Positions 15,657-24,055 of a DNA stretch of 39,050 bases are shown here, one piece after another; position 1 is the stretch's first letter; each line of letters starts with the position of its first letter. The DNA lies in NCBI GenBank assembly GCA_026713245.1, contig JAPOOU010000024.1:1-39050 (forward strand), in the 5' to 3' direction. A program made the position numbers and the translations under genes. The stretch comes from Chloroflexota bacterium (lineage in GTDB: Bacteria > Chloroflexota > Anaerolineae > Aggregatilineales > Phototrophicaceae). Under the pieces are notes generated by a model. It was given only the letters and a program-made list of their open reading frames with translations, was not told the origin of the DNA and ran no database searches.

Positions 15657-16685
15657 TCAAGTCACCCGATGACAACTCACATAATGATCCGGCCGCACCT
15701 CGATCAGGGGCGGATCCGGCTCTTGATGACAGAGGTCAAAGACCACCGGGCAGCGCGTGTTGAAGTTGCAGCCGGTAGGCGGATTGGCCGGGTTGGGCAG
15801 ATCACCCGAGATGATGATGCGCTGACGGCTTTCCTCCACTTGTGGATCGGGCACCGGCACCGCCGACAATAGCGCTTGCGTATAGGGATGCTGCGGGTTC
15901 TCGTATACTTCATCCACGGGACCCAGCTCGACGATCTTGCCCAGGTACATCACCGCCACGCGATTGCAGATATGCCGCACCATGCTCAGATCGTGCGCGA
16001 TGAAGAGATAAGTCAAGTTAAGCTCGTCTTGCAGCTCCTCCATCAAGTTGACCACCTGCGCCTGAATTGAAACATCCAGGGCCGAGATCGGCTCGTCGGC
16101 GACGATAAAGCTCGGCTCCAGCGCCAGCGCGCGGGCGATACCGATGCGTTGCCGCTGCCCGCCGGAGAATTCGTGCGGGTAGCGATTGATGAAGTACGGG
16201 TTGAGACCCACTTTCTCCATCAACGCTTCGACAAACTGCTGACGTTCTTTCTTGTTGCTGTAAATCTTGTGGATCTGCAGGGGTTCGCTGACAATGCTGC
16301 CGACAGTCATGCGCGGATTCAAGGAGGCAAAGGGATCCTGAAAGATGATTTGCATTCTCCGGCGCATTTGCCGCAATTCATTGCCGGTCATGGTGGACAG
16401 TTCTTGCCCCTCGAATTTGACAGTGCCTTCGGTGGGACGATACAACTGCAAGATCGTCCGACCGGTAGTGCTCTTGCCGCACCCGGATTCACCGACAAGT
16501 CCGAGCGTTTCTCCGCGAACGACATTGAAGCTGATGCCATCCACCGCGCGCACCGCCCCAACCTGGCGCTGAAATACGATGCCGGCGGAAATCGGGAAGT
16601 ACTTCTTCAGGTTGTTGACCTCGAGGATATAGTCGTCCTCCCGTTTTTCCTTGTCCATTGTCATGGTCATCGCTTCACTAGACAT
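15657..16685 (-). CDS. oppF: Oligopeptide ABC transporter ATP-binding protein (OppF-like)
   Basis: A 342-residue ATPase of the peptide/nickel importer family. It has Walker [10 protein letters not shown], the signature LSGGQ-like [15 protein letters not shown], Walker B FIVADEP, and the C-terminal extension with CNFNTRCP and CHQ cysteines typical of OppD/OppF/DppD/DppF (a cluster found to bind iron-sulfur in some members). The opening [12 protein letters not shown] is the usual OppF start. The ATG at 16685 overlaps the end of the upstream ATPase by 8 bp, with GAGGGGG about 10 nt before it, so translation is coupled. No permease or binding-protein genes are near, so the transport partners must lie elsewhere. 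Confidence 0.92.
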   Translation of the reverse strand: MSSEAMTMTMDKEKREDDYILEVNNLKKYFPISAGIVFQRQVGAVRAVDGISFNVVRGETLGLVGESGCGKSTTGRTILQLYRPTEGTVKFEGQELSTMTGNELRQMRRRMQIIFQDPFASLNPRMTVGSIVSEPLQIHKIYSNKKERQQFVEALMEKVGLNPYFINRYPHEFSGGQRQRIGIARALALEPSFIVADEPISALDVSIQAQVVNLMEELQDELNLTYLFIAHDLSMVRHICNRVAVMYLGKIVELGPVDEVYENPQHPYTQALLSAVPVPDPQVEESRQRIIISGDLPNPANPPTGCNFNTRCPVVFDLCHQEPDPPLIEVRPDHYVSCHRVT

Positions 16686-17697
16686 TTTGCGCTACCCCCT
16701 CGCGGATGTCGGCCCAACAAGACATAACGTGTGTGCCATCGCCATTGGAATCGGGCACCATCTCAAGCGGTGGCCGCTCGTCCCAACATCTTTGCAGCTC
16801 GAATTGCTCACGCACGTCGCAACGCGCGGCGAAGGGACAGCCGACTGGCTCATTGCGCATGTCCGGCGGCGAGCCTTCGATTTGAACCAGTTTTTCTTCG
16901 CCGCTGGAATCCAAACGCGGCAGCGAACCCAACAACCCTACCGTATACGGATGACGTGAATCGCCAAAAACTTCGTGCGAAGAGCCGGACTCCATAATGC
17001 GCCCGCCGTACATCACCTGGATGCGGTCGGCGATGCCAGCGACCACACCCAGATCATGCGTGATCCAGATCATCGCCATATTGAATTCGTCCTTCAGTTG
17101 TTTGACCAACTCGATTATCTGCGCCTGAATTGTGACATCCAGCGCGGTGGTTGGCTCGTCGGCGATCAAGAGCTTGGGGTTGCAGGACAGTCCCATAGCG
17201 ATCATCACGCGCTGGCGCATCCCGCCGGAGAATTGATGCGGATAGTCATCGAGCCGGCGATAGGCATCGGGAATACCGACCATATCGAGCAAGTCGGCGG
17301 CGCGCTTGCGCGACTGCGAGGTATTCATGCCCTCATGCAATTTCAGCGATTCCGTGATCTGCGTGCCGATGGTCAGCACCGGATTCAGCGAAGTCATGGG
17401 GTCCTGGAAGATCATGGCAATTTCCTTGCCCCGTATGAGCCGCATTTGATCGGGCTTCAGCTGCAGCAAATCTCGTCCCTCAAAGTTGACCGTGCCCGAT
17501 TCAACTTTGCCCGGCGGGCTGGGGATCAAACCCATGACAGCCAGGGAACTGACGCTCTTGCCGCTACCGCTTTCGCCAACGATGCCAAGCGTTTCGCCCT
17601 CTTCCAGGTCGTAGGACACGCCATTGACCGCGAAGACTGTACCTTCTTGTGTATAAAACCGGACAACGAGGTCCTTAACCTCAAGTATGACGCCCAA
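16678..17697 (-). CDS. oppD: Oligopeptide ABC transporter ATP-binding protein (OppD-like)
   Basis: A 339-residue partner ATPase. It has Walker [24 protein letters not shown], Walker [13 protein letters not shown], and the C-terminal [16 protein letters not shown] cysteine region. I chose TTG 17697 because GGAGGAAGG lies 7 nt before it. A TTG at 17721 would precede that Shine-Dalgarno site. The domain begins [29 protein letters not shown]. With the overlapping oppF it would form the heterodimeric motor of an oligopeptide, dipeptide or nickel importer. Unusually, no membrane or solute-binding genes accompany the pair here. Confidence 0.9.
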   Translation of the reverse strand: MGVILEVKDLVVRFYTQEGTVFAVNGVSYDLEEGETLGIVGESGSGKSVSSLAVMGLIPSPPGKVESGTVNFEGRDLLQLKPDQMRLIRGKEIAMIFQDPMTSLNPVLTIGTQITESLKLHEGMNTSQSRKRAADLLDMVGIPDAYRRLDDYPHQFSGGMRQRVMIAMGLSCNPKLLIADEPTTALDVTIQAQIIELVKQLKDEFNMAMIWITHDLGVVAGIADRIQVMYGGRIMESGSSHEVFGDSRHPYTVGLLGSLPRLDSSGEEKLVQIEGSPPDMRNEPVGCPFAARCDVREQFELQRCWDERPPLEMVPDSNGDGTHVMSCWADIREGVAQNV

Positions 17698-17721
17698 TGT
17701 CGCACCTTCCTCCCGCAACAA

Positions 17722-18150
17722 AATCTCTATGAAATAATTTCAGGTCAAGAGAGTTTGTCGAACAAAAGTCATCTCGCCGCAAGCATACCTTGAAACGATT
17801 GCTACAATCATACCAAATATATATCGCTTTTACCAATAAATCAGAAATCCATGCTGTATCGAAGTTGCTTGAATTAGATTATGACAGCAGTCAGATCGTC
17901 ATCTCACGCAGCGGCCTTGTGGGGGCAGCTCGGCGAGGTCGTTCGCCCCTTTGGCCCGGTATGTATTGGGCGACCGGATAGATCACTTCTTCAAACGGAT
18001 CTTATTGCGGTTGCCGGATATGTGGCGGAGATTCGACGCCGGGACGCAAGCATCTCAATCGAAATGGATACGCTTCCGGAATACCTGGGGCGCTAGCAAA
18101 CGCCGGTGATACAAACTCAGACGTGACCTAATCTAGGAGAATCCGGCGCC
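17722..18150. other. Low-information intergenic region
   Basis: More A/T-rich than the flanking genes. Short frames at 17790-17981 and 17881-18096 (+) show no known domain and no good ribosome binding site. Around 17915-17980, GGGGGCAGC, TCGTTCGCCCC and GGGCGACCGG look like worn remnants of the palindromic element family at 43-112. The oppDF promoter should lie here. I cannot call it. Confidence 0.35.
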
Positions 18151-18315
18151 CTCAGTAGGCCCAAGAAACTAATGCGAAGTGATTGCACCAATTGTGAGAA
18201 TTATGGATCTGATCCAGATCCCGGCAGAAGCGCTCCCCCTCCCTGATGCCTCGGGGTTTCCACCCCCCGTTTAGCGGGGGGATTGAGGGGGGGCTTAGGG
18301 CCGCGGGGTGGGGTT
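18151..18315. repeat. Composite repeat: MITE-like end plus double hairpin with G-runs
   Basis: 18151-18174 begins CTCAGTAGGCCCAAG and resembles the terminal repeat of the element at 9331-9481. 18232-18249 (GCTCCCCCTCCCTGATGC) is the exact reverse complement of bases in the hairpin at 5471-5488. A second hairpin follows, CCCCCC / GTTTAGC / GGGGGG at about 18267-18285. The tail to 18315 holds four further runs of three or more G with short spacers, and ends GGGGTGGGGTTGA, mirrored at 5441-5458. The sequence from 18316 to the epimerase stop at 18447 shows nothing further. Confidence 0.65.
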
Positions 18316-18446
18316 GACCAAGAGCATTTCCGACTTCTCTTTACTCACGCACACTTCCGCCAATGCCCTCTGCAGGTAAGTTCCTGCACAGCCCGCGCCA
18401 TGTGCTTGGCTAACGCGACTCCTGAAATCTGTGTCGGCCGTTTCAA

Positions 18447-19391
18447 TCAGCCTTGGGATCGATACCAATTGATAGTTTCGCGCAAGCCGGCCTGGAAGTC
18501 GGTCGTCGCGACAAAACCGAATTCGCGCTCGGCGCGGGAAACATCGAGCTTGCGGCGGGGTTGGCCATTGGGCTTGCTGGTATCCCAGCGCAACTCGCCG
18601 GCGTAACCCACTTCCTCAGCGATGATCCGCACCAGATCGCGGATGCTGATCTCGTAAGCGCTGCCGAGGTTGACCGGCTCGGGGCTATTGTAATGTTCGG
18701 CGGCCAGAACGATGCCGCGCGCCGCGTCCCGAACAAATAAGAATTCGCGTGTCGGCGAGCCATCGCCGAACAAGTTCACTGCGTCCTCGCCCTGCTCCAG
18801 AGCGTCCACCATTTTTCGGATCACATCGGGGATGACGTGCGCCGATTTGGCGTCAAATTTGTCGTGTGGACCGTACAGGTTGACCGGAAGCAGGTGAATC
18901 GCGTTGTAGCCGTATTCCTGCCGGTAGGCCTGGCTTTGAACCAGCAACATTTTCTTCGCCAAGCCATAGGGCGCGTTGGTCTCTTCCGGGTAGCCCTCCC
19001 AAAGATCGTCTTCTTTGAATGGGATCGGCGCGTATTTGGGATAGCTGCAAACGGTACCGACGCCGACAAATTTGTCCACGCGCGCGCGCCGCGCGCCCTC
19101 CAGCAAGAGCGTGCCCATCATGATGTTGTCATAGTAGAATAGCCCGGGGTGTTCGCGATTGATGCCGATGCCGCCGGCAGTCGCCGCCAAATGAATCACC
19201 ATGGTCGCCGCCGGATGATCGGCATACATGCCTTCGACATCGCTTGCCAGGCGCAGGTCGTAGCGGGCGCGGCGCGGTACGATGACATCGCCGGCCTCGT
19301 TCGCGCGCAGTTCTTCGACCACGTGCCGGCCGAGGAAACCAGCGCCGCCCGTCACAATCACAACCTGTTCGCGCCAAAACGTCTTTGTCAT
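18447..19391 (-). CDS. fcl: GDP-L-fucose synthase-like NAD-dependent epimerase/reductase
   Basis: A 314-residue extended SDR. The Rossmann motif is [12 protein letters not shown], the catalytic Ser lies in [11 protein letters not shown] and the Tyr/Lys in [57 protein letters not shown] and [10 protein letters not shown] are hallmarks of GDP-fucose synthase (GDP-4-keto-6-deoxymannose epimerase-reductase). The ATG at 19391 follows AGAGG by 7 nt; an upstream TTG (19406) is less likely. No gmd or other sugar-nucleotide genes are adjacent, so a related deoxysugar epimerase is possible, but the motif set fits Fcl closely. It may feed surface polysaccharide. Confidence 0.85.
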   Translation of the reverse strand: MTKTFWREQVVIVTGGAGFLGRHVVEELRANEAGDVIVPRRARYDLRLASDVEGMYADHPAATMVIHLAATAGGIGINREHPGLFYYDNIMMGTLLLEGARRARVDKFVGVGTVCSYPKYAPIPFKEDDLWEGYPEETNAPYGLAKKMLLVQSQAYRQEYGYNAIHLLPVNLYGPHDKFDAKSAHVIPDVIRKMVDALEQGEDAVNLFGDGSPTREFLFVRDAARGIVLAAEHYNSPEPVNLGSAYEISIRDLVRIIAEEVGYAGELRWDTSKPNGQPRRKLDVSRAEREFGFVATTDFQAGLRETINWYRSQG

Positions 19392-19597
19392 GCCACGCCC
19401 TCTCAAAAAATTCTGGACATGCTAGCCCCGGAAACTACGCAAGTATATCACTTGAATACAGCTTTACATGACCTTTTTCTTAGCGTATCGGCGCGCGGTT
19501 ATTCTTTCCTTCCCCGACGTTGCATACACATTTGAGCCGAGCAATTGTAAGATGACGAGCATTAACCGTCTGCGGAATTCACAAGAAAGGTAATCCC

Positions 19598-20050
19598 TTG
19601 GAACGCACACTGATAATCATAAAACCGGATGCGATGCAGCGCGGCCTGGCCGGCGAAATCATCAAACGCTTCGAGCAGCGCGGCTTGAAGATCATCGGCA
19701 TGAAGTTGCTGCGGCTCAGCAGACAACTGGCGGAAAAGCACTATGATGTGCACCGCGAACGGCCGTTTTTCGGGGGACTGGTGGATTACATCATTTCGGC
19801 GCCGGTGGTGGTAATGGCGCGGGAAGGCAGCGACGCGGTCCTGGCCGCGCGCGCGACCATCGGCGCGACCAAGCCGGCGGAAGCGGCGGCGGGCACGATC
19901 CGCGGCGACTTCGCGCTCGAGATCGGTCGCAACCTGGTGCATGGCTCGGACAGCGTCGAGAACGGCGTCATCGAAGTGGCGAATTTTTTCAGCGCGGACG
20001 AGCTTTGCGGCGGCTGGTCGCGGGATGTGGATGGCTGGGTTTTTGAGTAG
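19598..20050 (+). CDS. ndk: Nucleoside diphosphate kinase
   Basis: Transfers the gamma phosphate among nucleoside di- and triphosphates through a phosphohistidine. The 150-residue length is normal. It opens ERTLIIIKPDAMQRGL, with RPFFGGLVDYI, a basic GATKPAEAAAGTIRGDF and the active-site NLVHGSDS (His about 118) following. It ends with the Glu/Trp-rich tail usual in NDKs. The start is TTG 19598 behind AGAAAGG. It is followed with almost no gap by the ImmA-like gene. Confidence 0.97.
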   Translation: MERTLIIIKPDAMQRGLAGEIIKRFEQRGLKIIGMKLLRLSRQLAEKHYDVHRERPFFGGLVDYIISAPVVVMAREGSDAVLAARATIGATKPAEAAAGTIRGDFALEIGRNLVHGSDSVENGVIEVANFFSADELCGGWSRDVDGWVFE

Positions 20051-20062
20051 TTGGCGGGGTGC

Positions 20063-21205
20063 ATGAAGATGGCGATTGAGCGTATGCCGATAACGCCCGA
20101 GGTCTTGACCTGGGCGCGCGAGCGGGCGGGTTATGACGTCGATGAATTGCAGGAAGGCTATGCGCATTGGGAAAGCGGCCACAGCGCGCCAACCTATCTG
20201 GAGTTGGAGGCTTTGGCTGACCGCTTTGAGGTACCCACCGCCGTATTCTTCTTTCCAGAGCCGCCCGAATCGTCAGAGCTCAATCTTGAATTTCGCGCAC
20301 TGGGACCGGGTGCGTTCCAAACCCTCTCGCCCAGAATGCGCTTTCTGATGGAAAAGGCCCTTTATCGCAGTCGCAACCTCCAGTCTCTGTATGCAATCGG
20401 CAATGCGCCGAAGCGATTAATCGTCCATGACCTCCGAATCTCAGTCGACGACAGCCCTGAAGCGCTGGCTCGGCAAGTTCGAGACTATCTGGACATCTCC
20501 GTTGAAAAGCAATTCGAGTGGAGCAGTCGCGGCACATCGGCCGAGGAGTGGCGAGCTGCTCTGGCCAAGGTAGGAATCATGGTAACAGTTCTCGATTTTC
20601 GCCATGACGAATACCGGAGCTTTGCGCTATACGATCCGCGCTTCCCATTGATCTGTGTTTGCCGTTCAGAAGGTTTTTGGTCTGGCGGAGTGGTTACGAC
20701 CTGTCATTCGTTGATTCACCTGCTGTTTCATACCTGTGGATTGGACAGTCGCGACGATGCCTTTCTGGAGGGACTTGACGCCGAAAGCAGACAGATAGAA
20801 TTGCTCTGCAATCACGCTTCCGCCGAAATCGTCGCGCCGAGACTCGAACTAAAGAAAGTCTTGACCGGCCAAGTAGGTTCACGTGAAATAGCGGACATTA
20901 CTTCCAAACTTGCGCATCTATTCGGTGTCACTGGAAAATGGATGAACAACAGACTCTTGAAGCTGAACCTGGTTACGGAAAATGAGCATGAAGAAACACT
21001 AATGAGTTGGGAACGTCGGCCTGTAGGGGGAGGAGGAGGTTTACCGCCCCCTCCGGACATGTCCCTGATTGAGCTCGGGGAACCGTTTGTAAGACTGGCA
21101 TTCGAATGCTTCGACAGCGGGCAATTGGACGAAGACTCGTTGGCGGATTACCTCGAACTTGCCCCTCAATATTTCGACGATCTGCGTGATTTGCTGGGCA
21201 GGTAG
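20063..21205 (+). CDS. Xre/ImmA-IrrE family protein with degenerate metal site
   Basis: A 380-residue protein of the COG2856-like family (HTH plus ImmA/IrrE metallopeptidase domain). Residues about 1-60 are an Xre-type helix-turn-helix (TPEVLTWARERAGYDVDEL, TYLELEALADRFEVP), followed by VFFFPEPPE. The peptidase region should carry HExxH but reads TTCHSLIHLLFHTCG: both His remain and the catalytic Glu is Ser (TCG). IELLCNHASAEIVAP matches the downstream EAN.FAAELLMP segment. A VGGGGGLPPPPD linker lies near residues 325-336. ATG 20063 is preferred; ATG 20069, with GGGG 9 nt upstream, is possible. The stub of a DUF4411-like toxin gene follows, so this was probably the antitoxin. Confidence 0.85.
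   Translation: MKMAIERMPITPEVLTWARERAGYDVDELQEGYAHWESGHSAPTYLELEALADRFEVPTAVFFFPEPPESSELNLEFRALGPGAFQTLSPRMRFLMEKALYRSRNLQSLYAIGNAPKRLIVHDLRISVDDSPEALARQVRDYLDISVEKQFEWSSRGTSAEEWRAALAKVGIMVTVLDFRHDEYRSFALYDPRFPLICVCRSEGFWSGGVVTTCHSLIHLLFHTCGLDSRDDAFLEGLDAESRQIELLCNHASAEIVAPRLELKKVLTGQVGSREIADITSKLAHLFGVTGKWMNNRLLKLNLVTENEHEETLMSWERRPVGGGGGLPPPPDMSLIELGEPFVRLAFECFDSGQLDEDSLADYLELAPQYFDDLRDLLGR
21026..21060 (+). repeat. GC-rich imperfect palindrome inside the ImmA-like gene
   Basis: CTGTAGGGGGAGGAGG and, after TTTA, CCGCCCCCTCC encode the VGGGGGLPPPPD segment in frame. The first 9 bases CTGTAGGGG match the inner end of the MITE-like core (9372-9380). It may be a repeat fragment captured in frame. 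Confidence 0.4.
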
Positions 21206-21210
21206 TTCAG

Positions 21211-21353
21211 ATGCGATATGTGTTCGACACGTTATTCTACTCTCAGAACATTGGCAGTTACTGTCCGCATAGTTTTCCATGCATTGGGGAACGATTCAAA
21301 CAGCTTGTCGCTGACCGATGAATCACGTTCACACGCGAAGAAATCAACGAGCT
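21211..21353 (+). pseudogene. Truncated DUF4411-like (PIN-fold) toxin gene
   Basis: Starting 5 bp after the ImmA-like stop, ATG 21211 reads MRYVFDTLFYSQNIGSYCPH, then SFPCIGERFKQLVADR, then TGA at 21319-21321. It continues in the same frame as ITFTREEINEL to about 21353. From memory this matches the N-terminus of DUF4411/PIN-like proteins ('YVFD...YYP..FP..W..F..LV..G.I.S.RE..NEL'), which usually follow ImmA-type genes as toxins. The gene is broken twice: by an in-frame stop and by the MITE-like element that begins where the homology ends. Only about 47 codons of roughly 160 survive. Confidence 0.6.
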
Positions 21354-21512
21354 AAGTAGTCCCAAGAGAGTAATGAGAAGCTGTAAAAGCGACGAGTTGT
21401 AGGGGCGTTTCGCTGAAACGCCCGAAAACAGTTAGAGATAGAACGGGCGGCACAGCGTGCCGCCCCTACAGCATACACATTTTCGTTGCATGACTAACTT
21501 GGTATTACATAG
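21353..21512. mobile_element. Second copy of the MITE-like element
   Basis: The inner core (about 21398-21471, TGTAGGGGCGTTTCG through GGGCGGCACAGCGTGCCGCC to CCTACA) is nearly identical to 9372-9446. The outer ends are diverged but recognisable: 21353-21375 against 9329-9350, and 21487-21512 against 9461-9485. The left end coincides with the point where the toxin-gene remnant stops. The core is better conserved than the ends, so the two layers may have separate histories. It provides most of the gap before the thioredoxin gene. Confidence 0.7.
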
Positions 21513-21594
21513 AACCTTTGAACAAGAATGTTTGTTACATCTATCTTGTAGAGATCGCACAGCACGAATACCGGATCTTCTGAGATTCAAAACT

Positions 21595-22179
21595 ATGCAA
21601 CCCAAAAAGAGCCTCTCACCCGCCCTGCTACTCTTCCTGACGCTGCCACTCTTCGGCATATTCATCGCCCTGCTGATGATCTTCCTCGAAGACCGCAACG
21701 CGCCCGCCGCCCAGCCGACCTTCCAGCCCGCCCCACAGCGCAACGTCATCAGCTTCCAGGCCCCCGACTTCGAACTGCCGCTGCTGGACGGCCTGACGCT
21801 GGTCTCGCCGTCGGATTACGCCGGGCGGCCGCTATTCCTCAATTTCTGGGCGACCTGGTGCGCGCCCTGCGTCCGTGAACTGCCGGCATTTGAGGACTTC
21901 GTCGCCGCGCACGCTGATCAAGAGAACGGGCCAGCTTTGCTCACGATCAACCTGGGAGAGACCGCCGCGGAAATCACCGGCTTTTTGAAAGAAATTGGCC
22001 TGCGAAACTTGCCGGTAGCGATGGACATAAACCAGGTGGTCAAGCGCGACTACGGCGTACAGAACTTGCCCACGACCTTTGTGATCGACGGCAGCGGCAT
22101 GGTTCGCCATATGAAGCTGGGCGAGATGAAATACGAAGAAATGGGGCTCTACTTGCAGCAACTGGAAGATGAGTCGTGA
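21595..22179 (+). CDS. Membrane-anchored thioredoxin-like protein (TlpA/ResA type)
   Basis: A 194-residue protein from ATG 21595. MQPKKSLSPA is followed by a single hydrophobic anchor (about 11-31, LLLFLTLPLFGIFIALLMIF). The extracytoplasmic thioredoxin domain has APDFELPLLDG, FLNFWATWCAPCVRELPAF (redox CxxC WCAPC), and the cis-Pro loop NLPTTFVID. These features fit the ResA/CcmG/TlpA group that reduces apocytochrome c or other exported disulfides. A heme protein is encoded at 9576, but linkage is not close. A longer upstream frame reads into the repeat and is not used. Confidence 0.88.
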   Translation: MQPKKSLSPALLLFLTLPLFGIFIALLMIFLEDRNAPAAQPTFQPAPQRNVISFQAPDFELPLLDGLTLVSPSDYAGRPLFLNFWATWCAPCVRELPAFEDFVAAHADQENGPALLTINLGETAAEITGFLKEIGLRNLPVAMDINQVVKRDYGVQNLPTTFVIDGSGMVRHMKLGEMKYEEMGLYLQQLEDES

Positions 22180-22246
22180 AGGATAGACGCGCCCATGAGC
22201 CTCAAGGGACGAGAGCAAATCCGGTAACTATTGACGGGAGCGAGAC

Positions 22247-22999
22247 ATGCGCATTGAACTGAAGGGCAAGGTCGCTCTCGTTACCGGTTCGGCGCGTCGG
22301 ATCGGCCGCGCCATCGCGCTGGAACTGGCCGGGCAAGGCCTGAACATCCTCGTGCATTACCACCGCAGCGATCCGGCTCAAGTGCGCGATACCTTGCAGG
22401 AGATCAAGTCGCTGGGCGTGAATGCTTTTGCGGTCCGCGCCGACCTCAGCCAGCCCGAAGGCGTCGAGCGGCTCTTTGATGAGTTTCAAGAACGATTTGA
22501 TCGGCTGGACATTGTCGTGAACAACGCCGCGGTTTTCCAGCAGCGCAACTTTCTCGACGTATCCCTGGAAGATTGGGACCTGACTATGGCGCTTAACTTG
22601 CGGGCGCCTTTTCTGATTACCCAGCGCGCGGCCCTCATCATGCGAGAAAACCCCGCGCCGGGCGGGACGATCATCAACATCTGCGACGCCGGCGTTGACG
22701 GGCCCTGGACCAAGTACCCTCATCACGGCATCAGCAAATCCGGCTTGTGGATGCTAACGCAGGTCAGCGCGCTTTCGCTCGCCCCGGCAATTCGCGTCAA
22801 CGCGGTTGTTCCCGGCCCGGTGCTGAAGACGGACAGGCCGGATCTAACCGACGATGCCTGGGCGACAGTCGCTGAGCGTATCCCGCTGCAACGCACGGGC
22901 TCGGCCGGCGATGTGGCGCGGGCTGTCGTCTACCTGTGCCAGGAAGATCATATCAGTGGCGCCCTGCTTCACCTGACCGGCGGCGAGCACCTGACCTAA
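22247..22999 (+). CDS. Pteridine-reductase-like SDR with altered catalytic Tyr
   Basis: A 250-residue SDR starting at ATG 22247 behind GGGAGCGAG. The nucleotide motif VTGSARRIGRAIALELA is the TGxxxRxGR form of PTR1/FolM pteridine reductases, as is the catalytic Asp in INICDAG replacing the usual SDR Ser. The expected Tyr 13 residues later is His: PHHGISKSGLW gives HxxxK, read from CAC. The VNAVVPGPV and ITGG-like C-terminus (ALLHLTGGEHLT) are otherwise intact. It could be an active variant, using His or the nearby Tyr, or a non-reductase binder. It overlaps the convergent YitT gene by 4 bp. Confidence 0.85.
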   Translation: MRIELKGKVALVTGSARRIGRAIALELAGQGLNILVHYHRSDPAQVRDTLQEIKSLGVNAFAVRADLSQPEGVERLFDEFQERFDRLDIVVNNAAVFQQRNFLDVSLEDWDLTMALNLRAPFLITQRAALIMRENPAPGGTIINICDAGVDGPWTKYPHHGISKSGLWMLTQVSALSLAPAIRVNAVVPGPVLKTDRPDLTDDAWATVAERIPLQRTGSAGDVARAVVYLCQEDHISGALLHLTGGEHLT

Positions 23000-23868
23000 A
23001 GCGCGTCGCTGCGCACGCGCCGGAAACCGGCGCCGTAAGCGGCATGACCCATACCAATGACCATGAAGGCATTGGGGTCAACGCCGCTAATCTCTTCCTT
23101 CAGCTCGCGCACTTGCGACCGTCCAATCGTCACATAAAGCATCGTGCGTTCCGTCCCCGTGTACCGGCCCCGGATCGTCCAACTGGTGACGCCGCGCTGC
23201 AAGTTGGCGAAGACCAGCGCCGTAATCTCGTCCGGCTTGTCGGTGATGATCATGGCTGTGCGGATCACGCTGGGTCCTTCCAGAACATAATCGGTCGCCA
23301 TGCCGGCAATGAATAGCGCGATCGCCGCGTACAAGGCGCCTTCCCAGCCGTAGACCAGCCCGGCTCCAATCATGATGACGGCATCGGTGCAGAGGAATGT
23401 CGTGCTCATGGGAAAGCCATATCGCCGCTGCAAGATCAGCGCCAGCGTCGACGTACCGCCAAGCGTCGCGCCGGCGCGGAAAACCAAGCCGACTCCGACG
23501 CCGCCCAGCAATCCGCCGAACAAAGCGTTCAACATGCGGTCTCCGCTGATGCCTTCCCGCGGCACCAATGGCCCGAGCAAGTCAATCACCAGCGACAATA
23601 TCGCGATGATCACCACCGTACGCAGGATCACGCGCGAGCCATCGGGCAGCATTCTATAAGCCAGAGCCTGTATCGGGATGTTCAAGACGAAGATCATCAA
23701 GCCGACAGGCGTATCGAATAACTCGTTGAGAAGCGTCGACGCGCCCGCGAGGCCCGCCGGCGCGATATCCAGCGGCTGCAGGAAAACGATCAGCGACAGC
23801 GCGGCGGCAACGACGCCGACCAAGATCAAAACATAGCGAAAGACAAGATCGCGAAACGTTGTCAACAT
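22996..23868 (-). CDS. YitT family membrane protein (DUF161 plus DUF2179)
   Basis: A 290-residue protein with five or six hydrophobic helices in the first 210 residues (YVLILVGVVAAALSLIVFL; VGLMIFVLNIPIQALAY; TVVIIAILSLVIDLLG; LNALFGGLLGGVGVGLVF; YAAIALFIAGMATDYVL), with the YitT signature GGTSTLALILQRRYGFPMST. The C-terminal soluble DUF2179 domain (about 215-280) reads VIRTAMIITDKPDEI, GVTSWTIRGRYTGTERTMLYVTIGR. This layout defines YitT/YpjC/YqfU proteins of unknown transport function. ATG 23868 follows GGAG by about 9 nt. It is encoded opposite to its neighbours, with its own promoter region at about 23870-24050. Confidence 0.9.
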   Translation of the reverse strand: MLTTFRDLVFRYVLILVGVVAAALSLIVFLQPLDIAPAGLAGASTLLNELFDTPVGLMIFVLNIPIQALAYRMLPDGSRVILRTVVIIAILSLVIDLLGPLVPREGISGDRMLNALFGGLLGGVGVGLVFRAGATLGGTSTLALILQRRYGFPMSTTFLCTDAVIMIGAGLVYGWEGALYAAIALFIAGMATDYVLEGPSVIRTAMIITDKPDEITALVFANLQRGVTSWTIRGRYTGTERTMLYVTIGRSQVRELKEEISGVDPNAFMVIGMGHAAYGAGFRRVRSDAL

Positions 23869-24055
23869 GGGCGGCTCTCCTAATCCAGAACGCGCGAAGC
23901 AACGAAGGGAGTATTAGTCTTTCTCACATTATACCCCTGCGCCGCGTTCCGCAGGCCACTTGCGGGCGATCTCAATAGAAGCGCCACCTTGAGCTATGCT
24001 ATACTGATGGCTCGAATCTATTCCGCAATTTCGCCTGAATTGGAGTTGATTGCGT

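Noticed and set aside
17881..18096. 71-codon plus-strand frame with a slightly antitoxin-like C-terminus
   Set aside because: No convincing start signal and no clear family; the first part overlaps palindrome remnants.
24000..24005. TATACT before metA as a promoter -10
   Set aside because: No acceptable -35 at the right spacing and no SAM-riboswitch-like fold was visible, so not called.
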